Shown here: piece after piece, positions 12,274 through 25,738 of the stretch
Position numbering within the stretch: the stretch's first letter is position 1
How the letters are laid out: each line of letters starts with the position of its first letter
Assembly (NCBI RefSeq): GCF_022458985.1
Contig: NC_061779.1
Coordinates: 21,683,001-21,747,000 of the forward strand
Length of the DNA stretch: 64,000 bases
Origin: Mugil cephalus
Taxonomy: Eukaryota; Chordata; Actinopteri; Mugiliformes; Mugilidae
Direction: 5' to 3'
Notes under the pieces: generated by a model
The model's database searches: none
Told to the model about the DNA's origin: nothing
Seen by the model: only the letters and a program-made list of their open reading frames with translations
Program-made: the position numbers and the translations under genes

Positions 12274-13758
12274 CTGGAAGAGCCAAGGACATTTAACATT
12301 AGTAAAGTTATGTGGTCGGATGGAAGAACCTGTGAGAAATTCATTCATGTATTCATTCTTCCCATACAAATGAGGGCCGCAAATAACGAGGAGAGGAAAC
12401 GAGAGACCCTCTTCTGGTTTGAAGTACTCAGTACTTTGATAAAAACTAGCTAGCACAAAGACAACTGGAGTGTTTTTAGGAAATGAATAGATGTAAAGTA
12501 CTCAGCCATTATGGAAATGAGTGGCACCAGTTTCTGGTCAAGCAAGTTTCTGATGAGTTTACCCACAGAGTTTACTTATTTAAACCTCAACTTTCCACTA
12601 CTCTATCAGAACTGAAGAAGCTACTCCGATAACTGGCGAAAAGTCTTCAAGAAATTCTACAAGTCCAGTTGCCTTTATTCAACGCCTTTTGAATAAATAT
12701 AAATATATTAGCTCAATCAGTTAAGCCTATAAATGGTCCAGAAATAGTGAATGAATGAAAAACTAAGTTGGCCCAAGTTAACATTTTCAAATACTTTAAT
12801 CCCACAAACAGGACAAAAACTATTTAAAAACATTTGGACATCTGTGCACGAGCAGAATCTTACGAAAATGCAGCAAGGCAATGATCCCAAGCACAGTTTG
12901 TTCAAGTTGTTCTACAAATGAATGGTTAAAGAAGAATAATAACCAAGTCAAAGTCCTGGACCTGAAGCAAGTAGCTCATGTGAGAAAAAAAACATCTGTT
13001 GGATGTCCAACAGATCCAGGTCCATCAGCTTGAATGGTAGCGGTCTGTCACTGGTGTGTGTGTGTTTGGTGACTGACTGACGTTTTCTTTAAACCATCCC
13101 TCATACTGTATACATGCTTGTATATCATAAGAAATGTGTTTGCTGAAATATTTTAAGACTGACATGCAAATAGCTCAATTTAGAAATCTAATTTACAAAC
13201 AGCTACTAATTACACCCTGAGCTCACCTGCGTCCATTCACGACGACAGTTAATTGAGTGTCTCCGCTGCATCAGAGTAAACGTGGTAGTGTTGTGTGTTC
13301 ATGTACAGGCAACTGTATTCTGCAGAACTGAAACGAGTCTGACAGCAGTGGCTGACTCGTCCCAGCCGCAAGGGGGATGGTCCACACAAGATTTCGCCAG
13401 AGGCGGAATTAACACGGAACAGACACGCTGCGTTACAAAACACACATGTACAACCTAGCATTACCACCCCCTGCTTCAATCTACTGTATGCCTTTAAAAT
13501 ACACATTATCCAGCAGGCGTCAGGCCACCGCATTCCCAAGTGAACGTCTGATCATTGTAAAGGTTGATTAATGTCTCTAAGCAGCTGGAGATGAAAAGAG
13601 GAAGCACGTGCAATGTCACAGCGTACTCGCGTCGTGTTGTTAGCTTGCTAACAGCATGGGTGATACTTTTTTTCCCCTTCTGTGTGAGATAAAACGCAGA
13701 CATTTGACGCAAATGCAATGATTAAACGTACCCGTTGTTAGGATGCGATGAAGCTCAC

Positions 13759-13870
13759 CTTCCGTGTCCAAACTGCCCTGGCTGGTCAAACTCACAGGGT
13801 CTGCTCTGCCACCAGGAGGGTCATGTCTTCCGTCCATTACGGCTGCGAGGAAACATTGTCGAAGGTGAAA
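13759..13870 (-). other. slc25a44: Probable non-coding first exon of slc25a44
   Basis: On the minus strand the sequence ends in GGACACGGAAG followed by the strong donor GTGAGC at 13753-13758. Joined to the acceptor at 12273, the frame matching the SLC25A44 protein has an upstream stop and no ATG, so this exon would be untranslated. A second possible donor (GGACGCAG, then GTGAGC) lies near 13227-13234 and could mark an alternative leader exon. The upstream boundary is a guess. No transcript support. Confidence 0.4.
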
Positions 13871-14684
13871 GGTCATGAGCTGAGTTTTGCTGCAGCGACT
13901 CGTTACGAACCTTTGCAACCTCAGTTTTTCTACTAAAGAAATTGTGGCAATAACATAGCCTGTTCTTTCAGGCCACCATTTTATCGTACACGTTTACTTA
14001 GCGAGTGGTTAAGATAATTTGACAGAGTGATGCCTTCAACGATGGATGATAACGTAGGATTTGTAAAAACCGCGAGAGCAACAGCAGTATGGAAAAACAA
14101 CAGGAAACTACTCAAGTTCATCTGAACAAATTTCTCCTGTTTCCAGGTGTGTTTTTGGTTGTTAACATACCTTAGTCGCTTGAGTTTCAAGTGTGCACCA
14201 TGAACAGATTGTCATAGTAAAAACCCAAAGTCCTGAAAAACAGTAGCTACAGTTGACTTGGTTTGTTGTTGTTTTGTTTCATCTTCTATAAACGGATTAT
14301 ATATATTTCACAATTTGACTTGTATTATGAAAGTTAGTCCATTCCCAAGTGGAGCCCGATTAAACCGTCACACTCATTATTGAGTCTGACGAATAAATTA
14401 CAATAAACTTAAGTACACTTATCACCAGTCTGTAACCAGGTACTAATATGAACATATTCTGAGGTACCACGAAGGCAGCGCGAGTCGGAGCTACACTGTC
14501 ACGTGGGACGTTTGAGACAAGACTTTTAAAGTCACAGTCAGTAGGTCAGAGACGAAATGTAGCCTACTGCCCTCTTTGATACACTCTATTACACATCTAT
14601 GGCACTGCCACACTGTCATGTCCATATGTGCTAATTCTCATGCACAGTCACTTGGCACAACGATTAAAATTATTTTCTACTATA

Positions 14685-14955
14685 ACAGTCCTGCATTTAA
14701 GCTTTGCTTCATGAATGTCATGGTATTCAGCATTGTTAAGTGTTCCCATTGTCATTATAGAGACTGTGGTTTGTATCGTATTATTATGTTGACAACCTAA
14801 TTTTAGTCCGCGGGCTAGGCTAAATACCCGAAACACTTCCAACTTCACTGACATCCTCCATATCCAGTTGTATTACCACGTCTCTGACGCTGTTTCAACA
14901 TCAACTGAACATTATAACAGTAACGAAGGAGGATTTAGTTCAGGACTCATATTAA
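14685..14955. repeat. Truncated copy of the TTAGGTACAC-family element
   Basis: The segment ATAACAGTCCTGCATTTAAG, the ATGAATGTCATGGTATTCA block and the later AACATCAACTGAACATTATA block match, in order, sequences at 43.53-43.75 kb and 37.10-37.21 kb. The terminal repeats are not evident here, so this is an internal fragment. It lies in the slc25a44-ireb2 divergent spacer. Confidence 0.6.
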
Positions 14956-14959
14956 AATG

Positions 14960-15483
14960 CAAACGTTTGACAGTGTTAACGGTTTACAACGGTTAATATC
15001 ACATTATTATTATGGATTTCATAAGAATATTGCATACATTATTTTATACAATATTGAAAATTACACATCACATTTAATTCGACAAATTAATTAAAAAATT
15101 TTAATTACATTTCCTTCATATTATTTTTGTTTAACATCCTGGTTTCATATAGACGTTACGGTTTTAGTCATCACCCATATTATTATTGTTGTTGTTGATG
15201 CTTAATTTGTGTCAATCAGTGAGCAATTTCCATGTCAACAGAAAACTCAAGCGTCATCGTTTATACTGTTAGTTGCGCCTACAGCACATAATAAGTGGAC
15301 TTTGAATGTCCAAGCTACCCGTCCATAAATGCCCGTTCATGATTTAAAACCTCTTCAGCTTGTTCTAAAATGTTTATTATTGGTGGGTGGGCGTGACCGT
15401 AGAGATCTGTGCTCTGATTGGTCGGCTCCGCTCGGCCGGCTGTGCCCCAGTGAGAACGGCTCGTGTTGATTTCAGAAGTCATC
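14960..15483 (+). promoter_or_regulatory. ireb2 upstream region and putative promoter
   Basis: The last 120 bases before the ireb2 start turn GC-rich and contain GATTGGTC (inverted CCAAT box) near 15416, a GGTGGGTGGGCG GC box-like stretch near 15383, and no obvious TATA box. This suits a housekeeping promoter. The more distal part (14960-15370) is AT-rich with no recognised element. Confidence 0.5.
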
Positions 15484-18400
15484 ATGGCGCTCACTTCCAC
15501 AGCCGAAGGTAACGGGATGTCTTCTGCTACTCTGCCGTAGGAAGCTGTCACCCGAACCGCCTTTAGACCCAGGCGACACATATTTGTTTAAAATTGCGTC
15601 TTTGCTCTCAGAGGGGCTGTCGTTTTCTTTAAGTTAACGTTACACGAAGCGCACCGGCGTCCCACCGCTGAGACACATAAACGCTAACATTAGCTAGCCT
15701 GCTTATACTTACTGTACAAATAGAGCTATTAAATTAGACAGCGCTGAAAGCCAGGGTTGTATTTACTCAGCCCACAATGTCACGGATTTATTGTACGCCG
15801 CTAACGCGTGTATTTTGTGTTAATTATTTAGTGTATCGTAATTCTCCTCGCCGTCCAGCCGGTGTTAGGATAAGGTCTTTGCTTAGCGAGTGTTCTTCGC
15901 GATAAGCGTTAGCCTTAGCTAGCTTTGTAGCCTTCTCCCCTAGCTTGTCATCAGGACACACGCAAAGACGACTTCATGGGGTGACCGCAGAAATGATCGT
16001 CATAGCTGCTTAGTTAATACTCGTAATAAATCAGTTTGTACATTACAACGCGTGATTTTCGTAGTTACGTGTAAATTTACTGCTGCCTTTGAGGACTGTT
16101 AAAAGGGCATCGTAGAGCACCATCGTGATGACACTGACTCATCTCTGAGCTAGTTCTATTATAATTACCCTTTAATCTGCCGAGCAATACTATGTGAGCC
16201 TTTTAGGTCGGTGCTTTTTCAAGGAATTTCACCACTAATCACTCCATGGTTTCGTTGAGTTCACGTAGTAGATAAAGAATTTTAATGTCATTGCACACAA
16301 GTTACAACGGAATTTTGTTTGGCAGTAATGTCCAGTAGCAGGTTGATGTCAGGTGTTTGTATATATTTTTTTTTTTCATCTTGTTCCCTTTTGCATCAGT
16401 GATGTATCAAACAGTTTTTGCATACAGTTGTTTATACAAAGTGGACATACCGGTTGGGTCCTACAAAGCCAGAGATTTGGTTGTTGTGTGCCATTCGATG
16501 AGATGTTGCAGATGAAGACGATAAGAAACCCCCAGTGTGTCATTCACTTTGGTGCATTATCAGATTCTCAGGAATTTCTCTCAGCTAGTGTTCTATTCTT
16601 GTCTTTTACATTTCATTGTGTGTGTCACTTGCTCTCGTCCCACACCTCTCCACCACGAGGAGCTAGATTTAAGATTTGGGAATCCACCATTAGAAAGGAT
16701 TTTATAGTAAGGATTATATTTGTGCTAGTTTTGGTATGCTGTGAAGTTTTTGTTTCATAACGATGAGAGAGTGTTGTTTTTCAAAGTTGGAAACCGGAGA
16801 GTTGAAGTTACAGCATGATGTCCTGTTGAGAGACCTGAGTAACACGGCACCTACACTCAAAAGACCGGGGGAGTCTAACTTATTCTTAAAGGGGAATTTC
16901 ATCCACATTTCACAGCTACAACTTGATATTTTGGTACATATACAATCTTCCACCTACTGAGTCTGTGCTATCATGAGAAAACAATCTTCTAATGCACGAA
17001 GATGGGACCATTTATTTCACAATTTTATTTATTTATTTTTTCATTCTAGAATAATTACACCACAAAAGGATGAATGGGGCTACAAAGATGTTTTCCGGTT
17101 CTCATTTTCTGTCCTATATTTATATTTAGACCCATTTGCATTACTCATTCAACAAATTTCATTTAAGAAACGTATTCACAGTGTCACCAGAGTTGAAGTT
17201 TGGCCGTGGTTAAGACAAACTGCACAAGCTGCTATTAACTATTAATAATCACTAAGACTGCATGGTATGGAATAGGTAAAATGTTTAAAATTTGTTTCTC
17301 TTAACTGACCCTTTTTGAAGCGTGAGTCATATTTTATATTACATTATATTACGTCTGGCTTTCATTTTTACGAGTTATATTCTAGATTTTTATATCACAG
17401 GCTGGAATTGTGTGATACAGTAGTGTTTTGATAAACATTTGTTTCTCCTCTGCAGAGCACCCATACGGCCACCTAATCGACAGACTGCAGGATGAAAATA
17501 CCAGGTTCTTCAACCCACGTAGACTGAATGATCCGAGATATGGTGAGTTCAGACCTGGTTAACAAACCGTCTTGTAAGCTTCTAGGCCCCGTACATAACC
17601 TCTCTATCTGACATTAACAGATGCTTCATAAATATTGTGAGCAGTTAAATCACCAGTTACATTTAATTATCAATAGTTTACAGAGCGAAATTAAAGGCTG
17701 TTGTTCCTTCTCTCGTTTGTCTTGAACAGACAAGCTGCCTCTGTCCATCCGTGTCTTTTTGGAGGCAGCTATTCGTAACTGTGATGGCTTCTACACAAAA
17801 GAAGAAGACGTTGAGAATATCTTGGACTGGCAGCAGCAGCAGAACAAAGCCGAGGTGCCATTCTCTCCAGCACGCGTCCTTCTACAGGACTTCACGTGAG
17901 TCTCTCGCTCTGTGCAGGAAAACACGAGATATAATTAGAGAGAGAGATCAGAATGGATGTGGCTCGGTGATGGGATGTGGGTGAAACATGTGAGCTTATC
18001 AGATCTTTGGTTTTCATGATCTCTCTTTGTGTTCTCTGACATAAACAAGTTGCTGATGTCTTAAGAAATCTCAATGCCAATAATATATTTTCCTATAAAT
18101 CCCTGAAGGATGGTTGAATAGTTTTTCCTTTGATTCCCTTTGACAGTGGTATTCCTGCCATGGTGGACCTGGCGGCCATGAGGGATGCTGTGGCCAAACA
18201 TGGAGTAGACCCTGGTCTGGTCAACCCTAAATGCCCCACGGACCTCATAGTAGACCACTCATTACAGATTGATTATAGCAAATGGTGCGTTTGCATTGTG
18301 TGTTTGTAAATTGTAATGAAAGTATAGAGATATACTGATTTAAATCATTTTATAGAAGTCATCAAGAAGATTTGTTAATTTAGTTTTTAATGTTTCTTTC

Positions 18401-21400
18401 TTTCTTTTTTTTTTTTTACCACAGTGCCATACAGAATGCCCCCAACCCAGGTGGAGGCGACGTTATAAACCAGAGCCAAGGCCCCTCTCGTTCAATACCC
18501 AGCAGGCCCCCGTCCAGAGGAGGCTCACAGTGTGGCGGCCAGCGGGGCTCCTGTAGTAAAGCTGCCTGCAGTGACCCTCCGCCATCCCCGGGTCAACCTC
18601 CTGCTTCTGTCCAGCAGATCGAGAATACACCTCTCCTCTGCCCTTTCCACCTGAAGCCCGTCTCTGAGTAAGTTTACTGAAGGGTAATTGAAGATTGTTG
18701 GTCTTCAGTATGAGGTTAATATCATTTAAACAGTGGTGAAAAAACTGTCTGCAATTCTCCAGCTCTCTGTGAGAAGTATGTGAGTGGTTCTGCATTTTTC
18801 ACATTTGCACATCATTTAGCTTAAAATCTGCAAAAAATGCAAAATTGCTCTTTGACAAAGTCATTCAGTCATGGGAAGAAATTATGCATCTTTTTACTTT
18901 TTCACAGAATATTTGACATTTGTTGTAATTTGATGAATCACAAACACAATCAGTTATTTTCAGTTTCAGCAAAGACCACACTCAAGTAAAATGAGTTGGC
19001 AGGTTATCACGGAGTTCCCCTTTGTCCTGTTCACTGTTAAATTATTTTTTCATCCGCAGAACTGAAACAGCTGTGAAGAACCAGGAAATGGAACTGATAC
19101 GAAACAAAGAGAGGCTTCAATTCTTTAAGGTGCTGTATTTTTTCTGTTGTTTCACAGTCACACATAATATTGTATGCTCAGGAAACTGGTTTATAACTTT
19201 TGTGAATCTGCGTTCTGTGGATGAAAAGTTAAGTTGCTCAGCATCTGTGTTCCCTCTAGCAGCTGAAGAGGAACAGATTACACTTAGTTTAAATGGAAGT
19301 TGAAAATATGAACCGACAAACTGGTGCAATACAGATGTTTTGTAACATGAAAATGTAACTTAGACAGGACACAAATGTTGACATTTCTCGTTCTGTGTGG
19401 CGAACAGTGGTGTTCAAAAGCGTTCAGGAATGTCAACGTGGTTCCTCCGGATGTTGGCGCAGTCCACCAGGTGAATTTGGAGTATCTGTCCAGAGTGGTG
19501 CAGGTCAGCGATGGTTTCATCTACCCCGACAGCGTGGTGGGAACCGACTCTCACACTACCATGATCAACGGCCTCGGCATCCTGGGCTGGGGTAAAACAT
19601 TTAAACTCTTTGTTAGAAACTTGGTCAGCCAGTGATATTTGCAAATATCTTAAATGAACAGTTGTGTTCAAGTGAACACTTCAACTGTTTGGTACCTGCC
19701 TCTTTTCTCCACCAGGTGTTGGAGGAATTGAGTCCGAAGCGGTGATGCTGGGCCAGCCGGTGTCTCTGACCCTTCCTCAGGTGGTCGGCTGCAAACTGGT
19801 GGGCTCCATTAATCCCATGAGCACATCCATAGACATCGTTCTCGGCATCACAAAGGTATGTATGCCATGTTTCTGTTCCATCACATAACCAAGGATTAGA
19901 AACAACTAAATGTGACTTGTGGCATGTCTGGTTTTGTCTTACTATAGTAATCCAAAGTGAAATTGTATCGTGCCTTTTAACTGGTGATTGATTTTTCAGC
20001 ACTTGCGGCAAGCTGGGATCGCTGGGAGGTTCGTTGAGTTTTTTGGACCCGGTGTCTCCCAGCTATCGGCTCCCGACCGAACCACCATCGCCAACATGTG
20101 CCCAGAGTACAGCGCTACTGTCAGCTTCTTCCCCGTCGACCAAGTCACACTCAAGCACTTTAAAAAGACAAGTGAGTTGGCGTAGCACTGCTGTCAGTGT
20201 TGGGAGTTGTGCGTCTCATCTGCAAAACTTGACGGTTGTTGATCCGATCTGTGAAGTTATTCCATGACTTATTCTGCCTGAGCCTTCACTGCTAGCCTAT
20301 ATTTACGGGCTATTTGGTTGCCAGGTTCTGGGGAAGCTTTTATTGTGATGTCAACATATCATTATTGGCTCTTCCAGGTTTCACCCAGGAAAAACTTGAA
20401 CTGTTGGAGTCTTACATGAAGGCTGTAAAACTTTTCCGAAACTATGAAGACCCTTCAGAAGACCCCCAGTACTCTGAGGTAACTTCTATATGTGAATCCG
20501 TTGTACTCTTCCTGATAATAGATGTAGGTCTAATAGATGTGAAACTTTGCACAAGCCGTTAGTCAGATGCTTTACCATATAATTAGACCGGAGTTCATAC
20601 AGTGTTTCATTGCTTTTAATATGTTTTTCTCTTGACGATAAAAATTCTTTAGAACAACAACCTGTGCTCAGACTGTGGCTGTGTTTGCAAAAAATAAGCC
20701 CAGACATGAGAAGACGAGGCTAGCACTTTTCATAATGAGCCAAACTAAACCCACTGATGTTTGTGTAGGAGATTGAAATCAACCTGAGCTCCATGGTGCC
20801 CTATGTGAGCGGACCCAAGAGGCCTCAGGACCGAGTAGCCGTGAGCAGCATGAAAGAAGACTTCCAGAGTTGTCTAGATGAGAAGGTAACACACAATAAG
20901 ACTTTAATATTAATGTCTACTTTTGTATTCTGTGAAGTCCGAGGGGTCATAGTTGTGATTTTTTTATGGAGATGCATGGATGCATTGCTAATGTCTTTTG
21001 TTGCCTGTTACTGTAGCTTTGTTTAATGCAGATTGTTTTCCTTGGTGCGTCTACAGGTGGGTTTCAAAGGCTTCCACATCTCCAAGGAGAAGCAGGGGAC
21101 GCGTGTTCCTTTCCTGCACTGTGGTCAGGAGTATCAGCTGGCTCACGGCTCCGTGGTCATCGCTGCTGTCATCAGCTGCACCAACAACTGCAACCCGTCT
21201 GTCATGCTGACTGCAGGTAGAGCAATGAAAAAACGAACTGCATTTTGAAAGATTATGCTTTATTATTGCGTGAGGAACAGCAATGTCTTCTTGTAAACCT
21301 GGGCTCAGACCAAAGGTGTGAGGCGTTGTCAAATCTGTTCTTAAACTGCACCCACCCTGGACAGTCCTGACAGGGTTGGAACTCAGTAAGCGTTGTAGCC

Positions 21401-24400
21401 TCTGGAGAAGTTTTATTTTCCCCTTTTTTCAGCTTCTGCTTTTGGTTTGTTTGGCAGTTGGCAAACCAGCATACATGTGTCAGTAGATATAAACATGGTA
21501 GATAAAAGGCAAGTTTATTGTTTACATTCGTTTCTCTGGGAGGTGAAGTTGTGCATTCAATGTTCCATGACCTGACACAGTATGCTGAACAATACTAGTG
21601 TGCAAGTTTACCTGTGATGCAACCTAATTTCAAAACAGGGCAGGATTTTAAAACTCCTGACGTCTGAGTTCAGCTTTAACATGTGACAGTGAGGACTTTG
21701 TAATGTCATGGGTTATATAATTATACGAGTTATTTTCACTTCCACATTGTACATTAACATCTTTTTTAAGGCACGAATCAAATTAAAACATTGTCTCATG
21801 TTACTCACAAAATCCATGTGATGCTCCGTGGTGCTTAAGTTGTCTGTGTGGCTACATGGACATTTACGTTGTGTTCGTGGTCGACAGGTCTGCTGGCCAA
21901 AAAGGCAGTGGAGGCCGGGCTCGTGGTCAAGCCTTATATCCGGACCAGCCTGGCTCCTGGAAGTGGCATGGTCACTCACTACCTCAATACCAGTGGAGTC
22001 CTGCCTTACTTTAACCAGCTGGGGTAAGCACGCGTATACAACACAAACACAAACACTAATACTAATACAAGATATGTGAGTGGCTGCAACCTGTACACAA
22101 GTAGTTGACTACTTCTCAGTGTTGGTGTTGTAGAGTTAACATTTTTCTGTAAGAAGTCACATTTTTAAAAATCATCAAAATCATGTATCTTATGAAAGAT
22201 TCGATACAAATAAGCCGACCTTGAAGGGTTTGATATAAGTTTATTTTAATTGTACAGGAAATACTTGTATTCCATGTATATATTTTTCTATACATAACAG
22301 GTTAATGGGTAACATCAGCTTTTTATTAGTAATAATTAAAACAATGAATGAATTCCTTAGCAAACTGAGATGTTGTAATATGTAAATATTTCCTCTAGAG
22401 CATCTGTGGCTCTGCCATCTGTCGCTATAGCAACACAACTTCTTTGTATAACTTGCCAAAATCACACACAAAATGATACATTAAACATTACTGTCAGTGT
22501 GGTTGTGACTTTATTTATACAGTATTTTCATACATATCTATGCATTAACCTCTATAATAATTTGTTACCTGTAACATGTAGCATGAGTTTTGTCTCTTAA
22601 TTGACTGGCAAATAACAAGGACTAACCCATGCGCTGTCCTGTCAGATATAAGGTTTGTTGGCTTTGAAACACAGTTTTGTCATTTCCATGCCAGGTTTGA
22701 GGTGATTGGTTATGGCTGTGCCACATGTGTAGGGAACACGGCCCCTCTACCAGAACCTGTCGTGGATGCTATCAAACAGGTACGGTCTTTATAACACGCT
22801 CTTTAATCTGTTTCTGTGACTCTAAAAAGACTCTGTAAAAAAACAGCAGCTTCACCTTGACGGTCTGTGTTTCAGGGGGATCTGGTGGCCTGCGGTGTGT
22901 TGTCTGGCAACCGGCACTTTGAAGGCCGCCTGTGTGACTGTGTGCGTGCCAACTACCTGGCCTCCCCTCCTCTGGTGGTAGCTTATGCCATCGCAGGCAC
23001 TGTGGGAATCGACTTTGAGAAAGAGCCTTTAGGTAAGAAAGCCACTTCAAGGTGGTCTCCTAAGCTGCTTTTACTCAAAGCTGGGGATCATCAGGGAGTT
23101 TTAGGACTTTGGCAGATTATGATGAGTGAACATGTAGTGATTCAGTGTCTTGCGCAGGAATTGATTAGCCATAGAAACAGTGAGTAGGTGATATTTGAGC
23201 TGAATAAAAGCTTTTTGTCTTCATTTTTATATTCTTACTTTCTTTATCTATTTCTTACTATTTCCATGGTCTTGGTTATGGTCTAGCCTTGAATCCACTG
23301 CTCACTGTGCAGCTGTTTGTGATTGTGAACAGGTTTGACAGCAGATGGGAAGGAGGTGTTTCTCTGTGATATCTGGCCGTCCAGGGAGGAGGTCCAACAG
23401 ACTGAAGAGGACACAGTCATCTCCTCCGTCTTTAAGGATCTCCGGGGAAGGATGGAGGTTAGGAGACGAGCTTCACTAGTTTGCTTCACATTCACACATT
23501 TAGCACCGTAGCTGCAGGTTCTCCATCTTTGTGTCCGAGCAGAAGCTGATCAGCTACGTTGTTGAGGGAACGTCTGTTCGACTCAAAACCATAGTTCCTG
23601 TGTAGAAAGGCTGATATCCCGCTGTCTTTGTTTTCTTTTCTGTCTGTCTGGTGTTGCTATTAAAGTGAAGTAATGTGCTGCTGTGCTCTTTTCCAGAAAG
23701 GGAACATGTTTTGGAACAACATCGAATGTCCAGACTCTGTAGTTTTCCCCTGGGATCACAAGTCCACATATATCCGTTCTCCATCTTTCTTCAGTAAACT
23801 GGTAAGTCCTCTGACATTTGTGGTAAAGATTAATACATTCCATTAATGTATGAAGTATATATGGATTGCTTTATAGGGACAATGACAGTATATATGGTAT
23901 AGATGAACAGAGAATGTTTATCCAGAGTCAGTCTCTGTAGTGTTTACAGTTTTACATCCGTCCCTGGAAATAAAATAAAAAAAAGTTAAAACATGTGGAA
24001 AGGAAAGTAAATCAGTTGAGTTACTCAACACCTCCTCTGCCTTTTAATGTCTTTTTATCTCAGAGTAAAGAGGTGCCTGCTCCTCGGTCGATAGAAAACG
24101 CTCATGCCTTACTGTTCCTTGGCGACAAAGTGACAACGGACCACATCTCACCAGCGGGCAGCATCGCCAGGGTCAGCGCTGCTGCCAAGTACCTGCTGAG
24201 CAAACGGTCAGTTTCAAGCTTCAGCCCTCATGAGTGATCATTTTTAATGACTTAACTATTGCACAATATGGGGTGTGACAGTCTGGTGTGAACATGATTA
24301 ACTATGTGAAAGCAGCATAGCTTTCTAACCAGGACTGGAGGTCAGATTTACAAAGAGGTGAAATTTGGATACTGCCGAGTTAAAGCTTTACTCTGGAAAT

Positions 24401-25738
24401 GAGACTTTCAAAACAGCTGATGAATGGTTCACAGTGACATAACAGAAGTGTAGTCTGGTATGAACATCTTGCGCCATTAATCATAGCTGAGCACTACTTA
24501 TTCTATGTCTCTCTTGTGAGAGTAAATCTCAAACCAACATTATGATTCTGGTCGTAAAATTAAAATATGAAGATATTTTGAAACATAACTAACTAGAAAC
24601 AGTGATAACTCCTTAAAAGAACGCGCATCAAAGATGGAACTTGTTTCCTGTTGATGTCACTATGCAAATCCAAATCTATTTTTAATACGCTTTGAATATT
24701 TCTCAGGCTGACACCGCGGGAGTTCAACTCGTACGGCGCTCGCAGAGGGAATGATGCAGTCATGACCAGAGGCACGTTTGCCAGCATCAAGCTCCAAAAT
24801 CGATTCATCGGCAAACCAGGCCCCAAGACTTTGCACATTCCTTCAGGCCAGACAGTGAGTACAGACGTCATCAGACCAGCCAATCAGACCATGACAAAGA
24901 TTCAGAGTTGGCCAGTACATGTACTAATCTTGCCGTCATACATGGTCGGTTACTACACCAGACTACGTAGTGTGTTCTTCCTGCTGCTAAAAACCTGTCC
25001 TCTTCCTGTCTGTCTGTCCAGCTGGATGTCTTTGAGGCAGCTGATCGCTATCAGAAGGAAGGCATTCCCCTCATCATCCTGGCAGGCAAAGACTACGGCT
25101 CAGGAAACTCCAGGGACTGGGTAGCCAAAGGACCATACCTGCTGGTAAACGTCTACACACACAGCCGACCTCAGGCCAACAAGAGAGAGCTTCATTTCAG
25201 TTTACATTACAGTAGCTTCATTCAAGACCCTTTTTCACTCATAACACATCGACTTATTGAGTGAGTCCTCAGTTACTCTATTCCCTCACTTGTTTTGGCT
25301 GATCTTCAACTCCTCTGTGGCTGCAGGGCGTACGTGCAGTCATCGCCGAGAGCTTTGAGAAGCTGCACAAGAACCAGCTGGTGGGAATGGGCATCATGCC
25401 GCTCCAGTTCCTGTCCGGCCAGAACGCCGACTCTCTGGAGCTCAGCGGGAAGGAGAAGTTCAGCATCATCCTGCCCGAGAGCCTGAGTCCGAGGCAGCAG
25501 CTCACTGTCAAGGTAGGAGTGCTGATCACATCACACGCAGCTCTGATGTCTTTAAAACATACATTACACACTTAACTGTGGAGTTAATGAGTGGTTTCAC
25601 GGAGGCTTTGTTTGTTTTCCCCTGCAGACGAGCCAAGGGAAGTCCTTCTTCGTCACCGCCCTGTTTGACACTGAGATGGACGTTATCTTTTTCCAAAACG
25701 GAGGGCTTCTTAGATACGTCGCTCGGACTTTACTCTGA
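15484..25738 (+). CDS. ireb2: Iron regulatory protein 2 (IRP2), 22 coding exons
   Basis: Exons 15484-15508, 17456-17542, 17730-17895, 18147-18284, 18425-18667, 19060-19129, 19408-19591, 19716-19855, 20000-20171, 20378-20478, 20769-20885, 21057-21216, 21888-22023, 22695-22779, 22876-23032, 23333-23457, 23697-23801, 24064-24206, 24707-24854, 25022-25144, 25327-25512 and 25628-25738 join in frame to 973 aa (human IREB2 963). The aconitase/IRP fold is complete. The cluster-ligand-equivalent cysteines are Cys522 (ISCTNNC) and Cys588/Cys591 (GYGCATC). The insert at about residues 150-213, with Cys175, Cys182 and Cys187, separates IRP2 from IRP1/ACO1. From family knowledge IRP2 binds iron-responsive elements in ferritin, transferrin receptor and other mRNAs, and is removed by FBXL5-dependent proteolysis when iron is high. 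Start MALTSTAE differs from the mammalian N-terminus but is the only ATG in the first exon. Identity is secure. Confidence 0.96.
15509..17455 (+). other. ireb2 intron 1
   Basis: A 1.95-kb first intron. An open frame at 16353-16760 has low-complexity hydrophobic sequence and no recognisable domain. No terminal repeats or exon-like signals were found. First introns commonly hold enhancers, but no specific site can be supported here. Confidence 0.4.

Noticed and set aside
16353..16760. 135-aa open frame in ireb2 intron 1
   Set aside because: Hydrophobic, T-rich sequence without splice context or recognised domain.
15484..25738. Assignment as cytosolic aconitase/IRP1 (aco1)
   Set aside because: The Cys-containing insert after PNPGGGD and closer overall match to IREB2 exclude IRP1.
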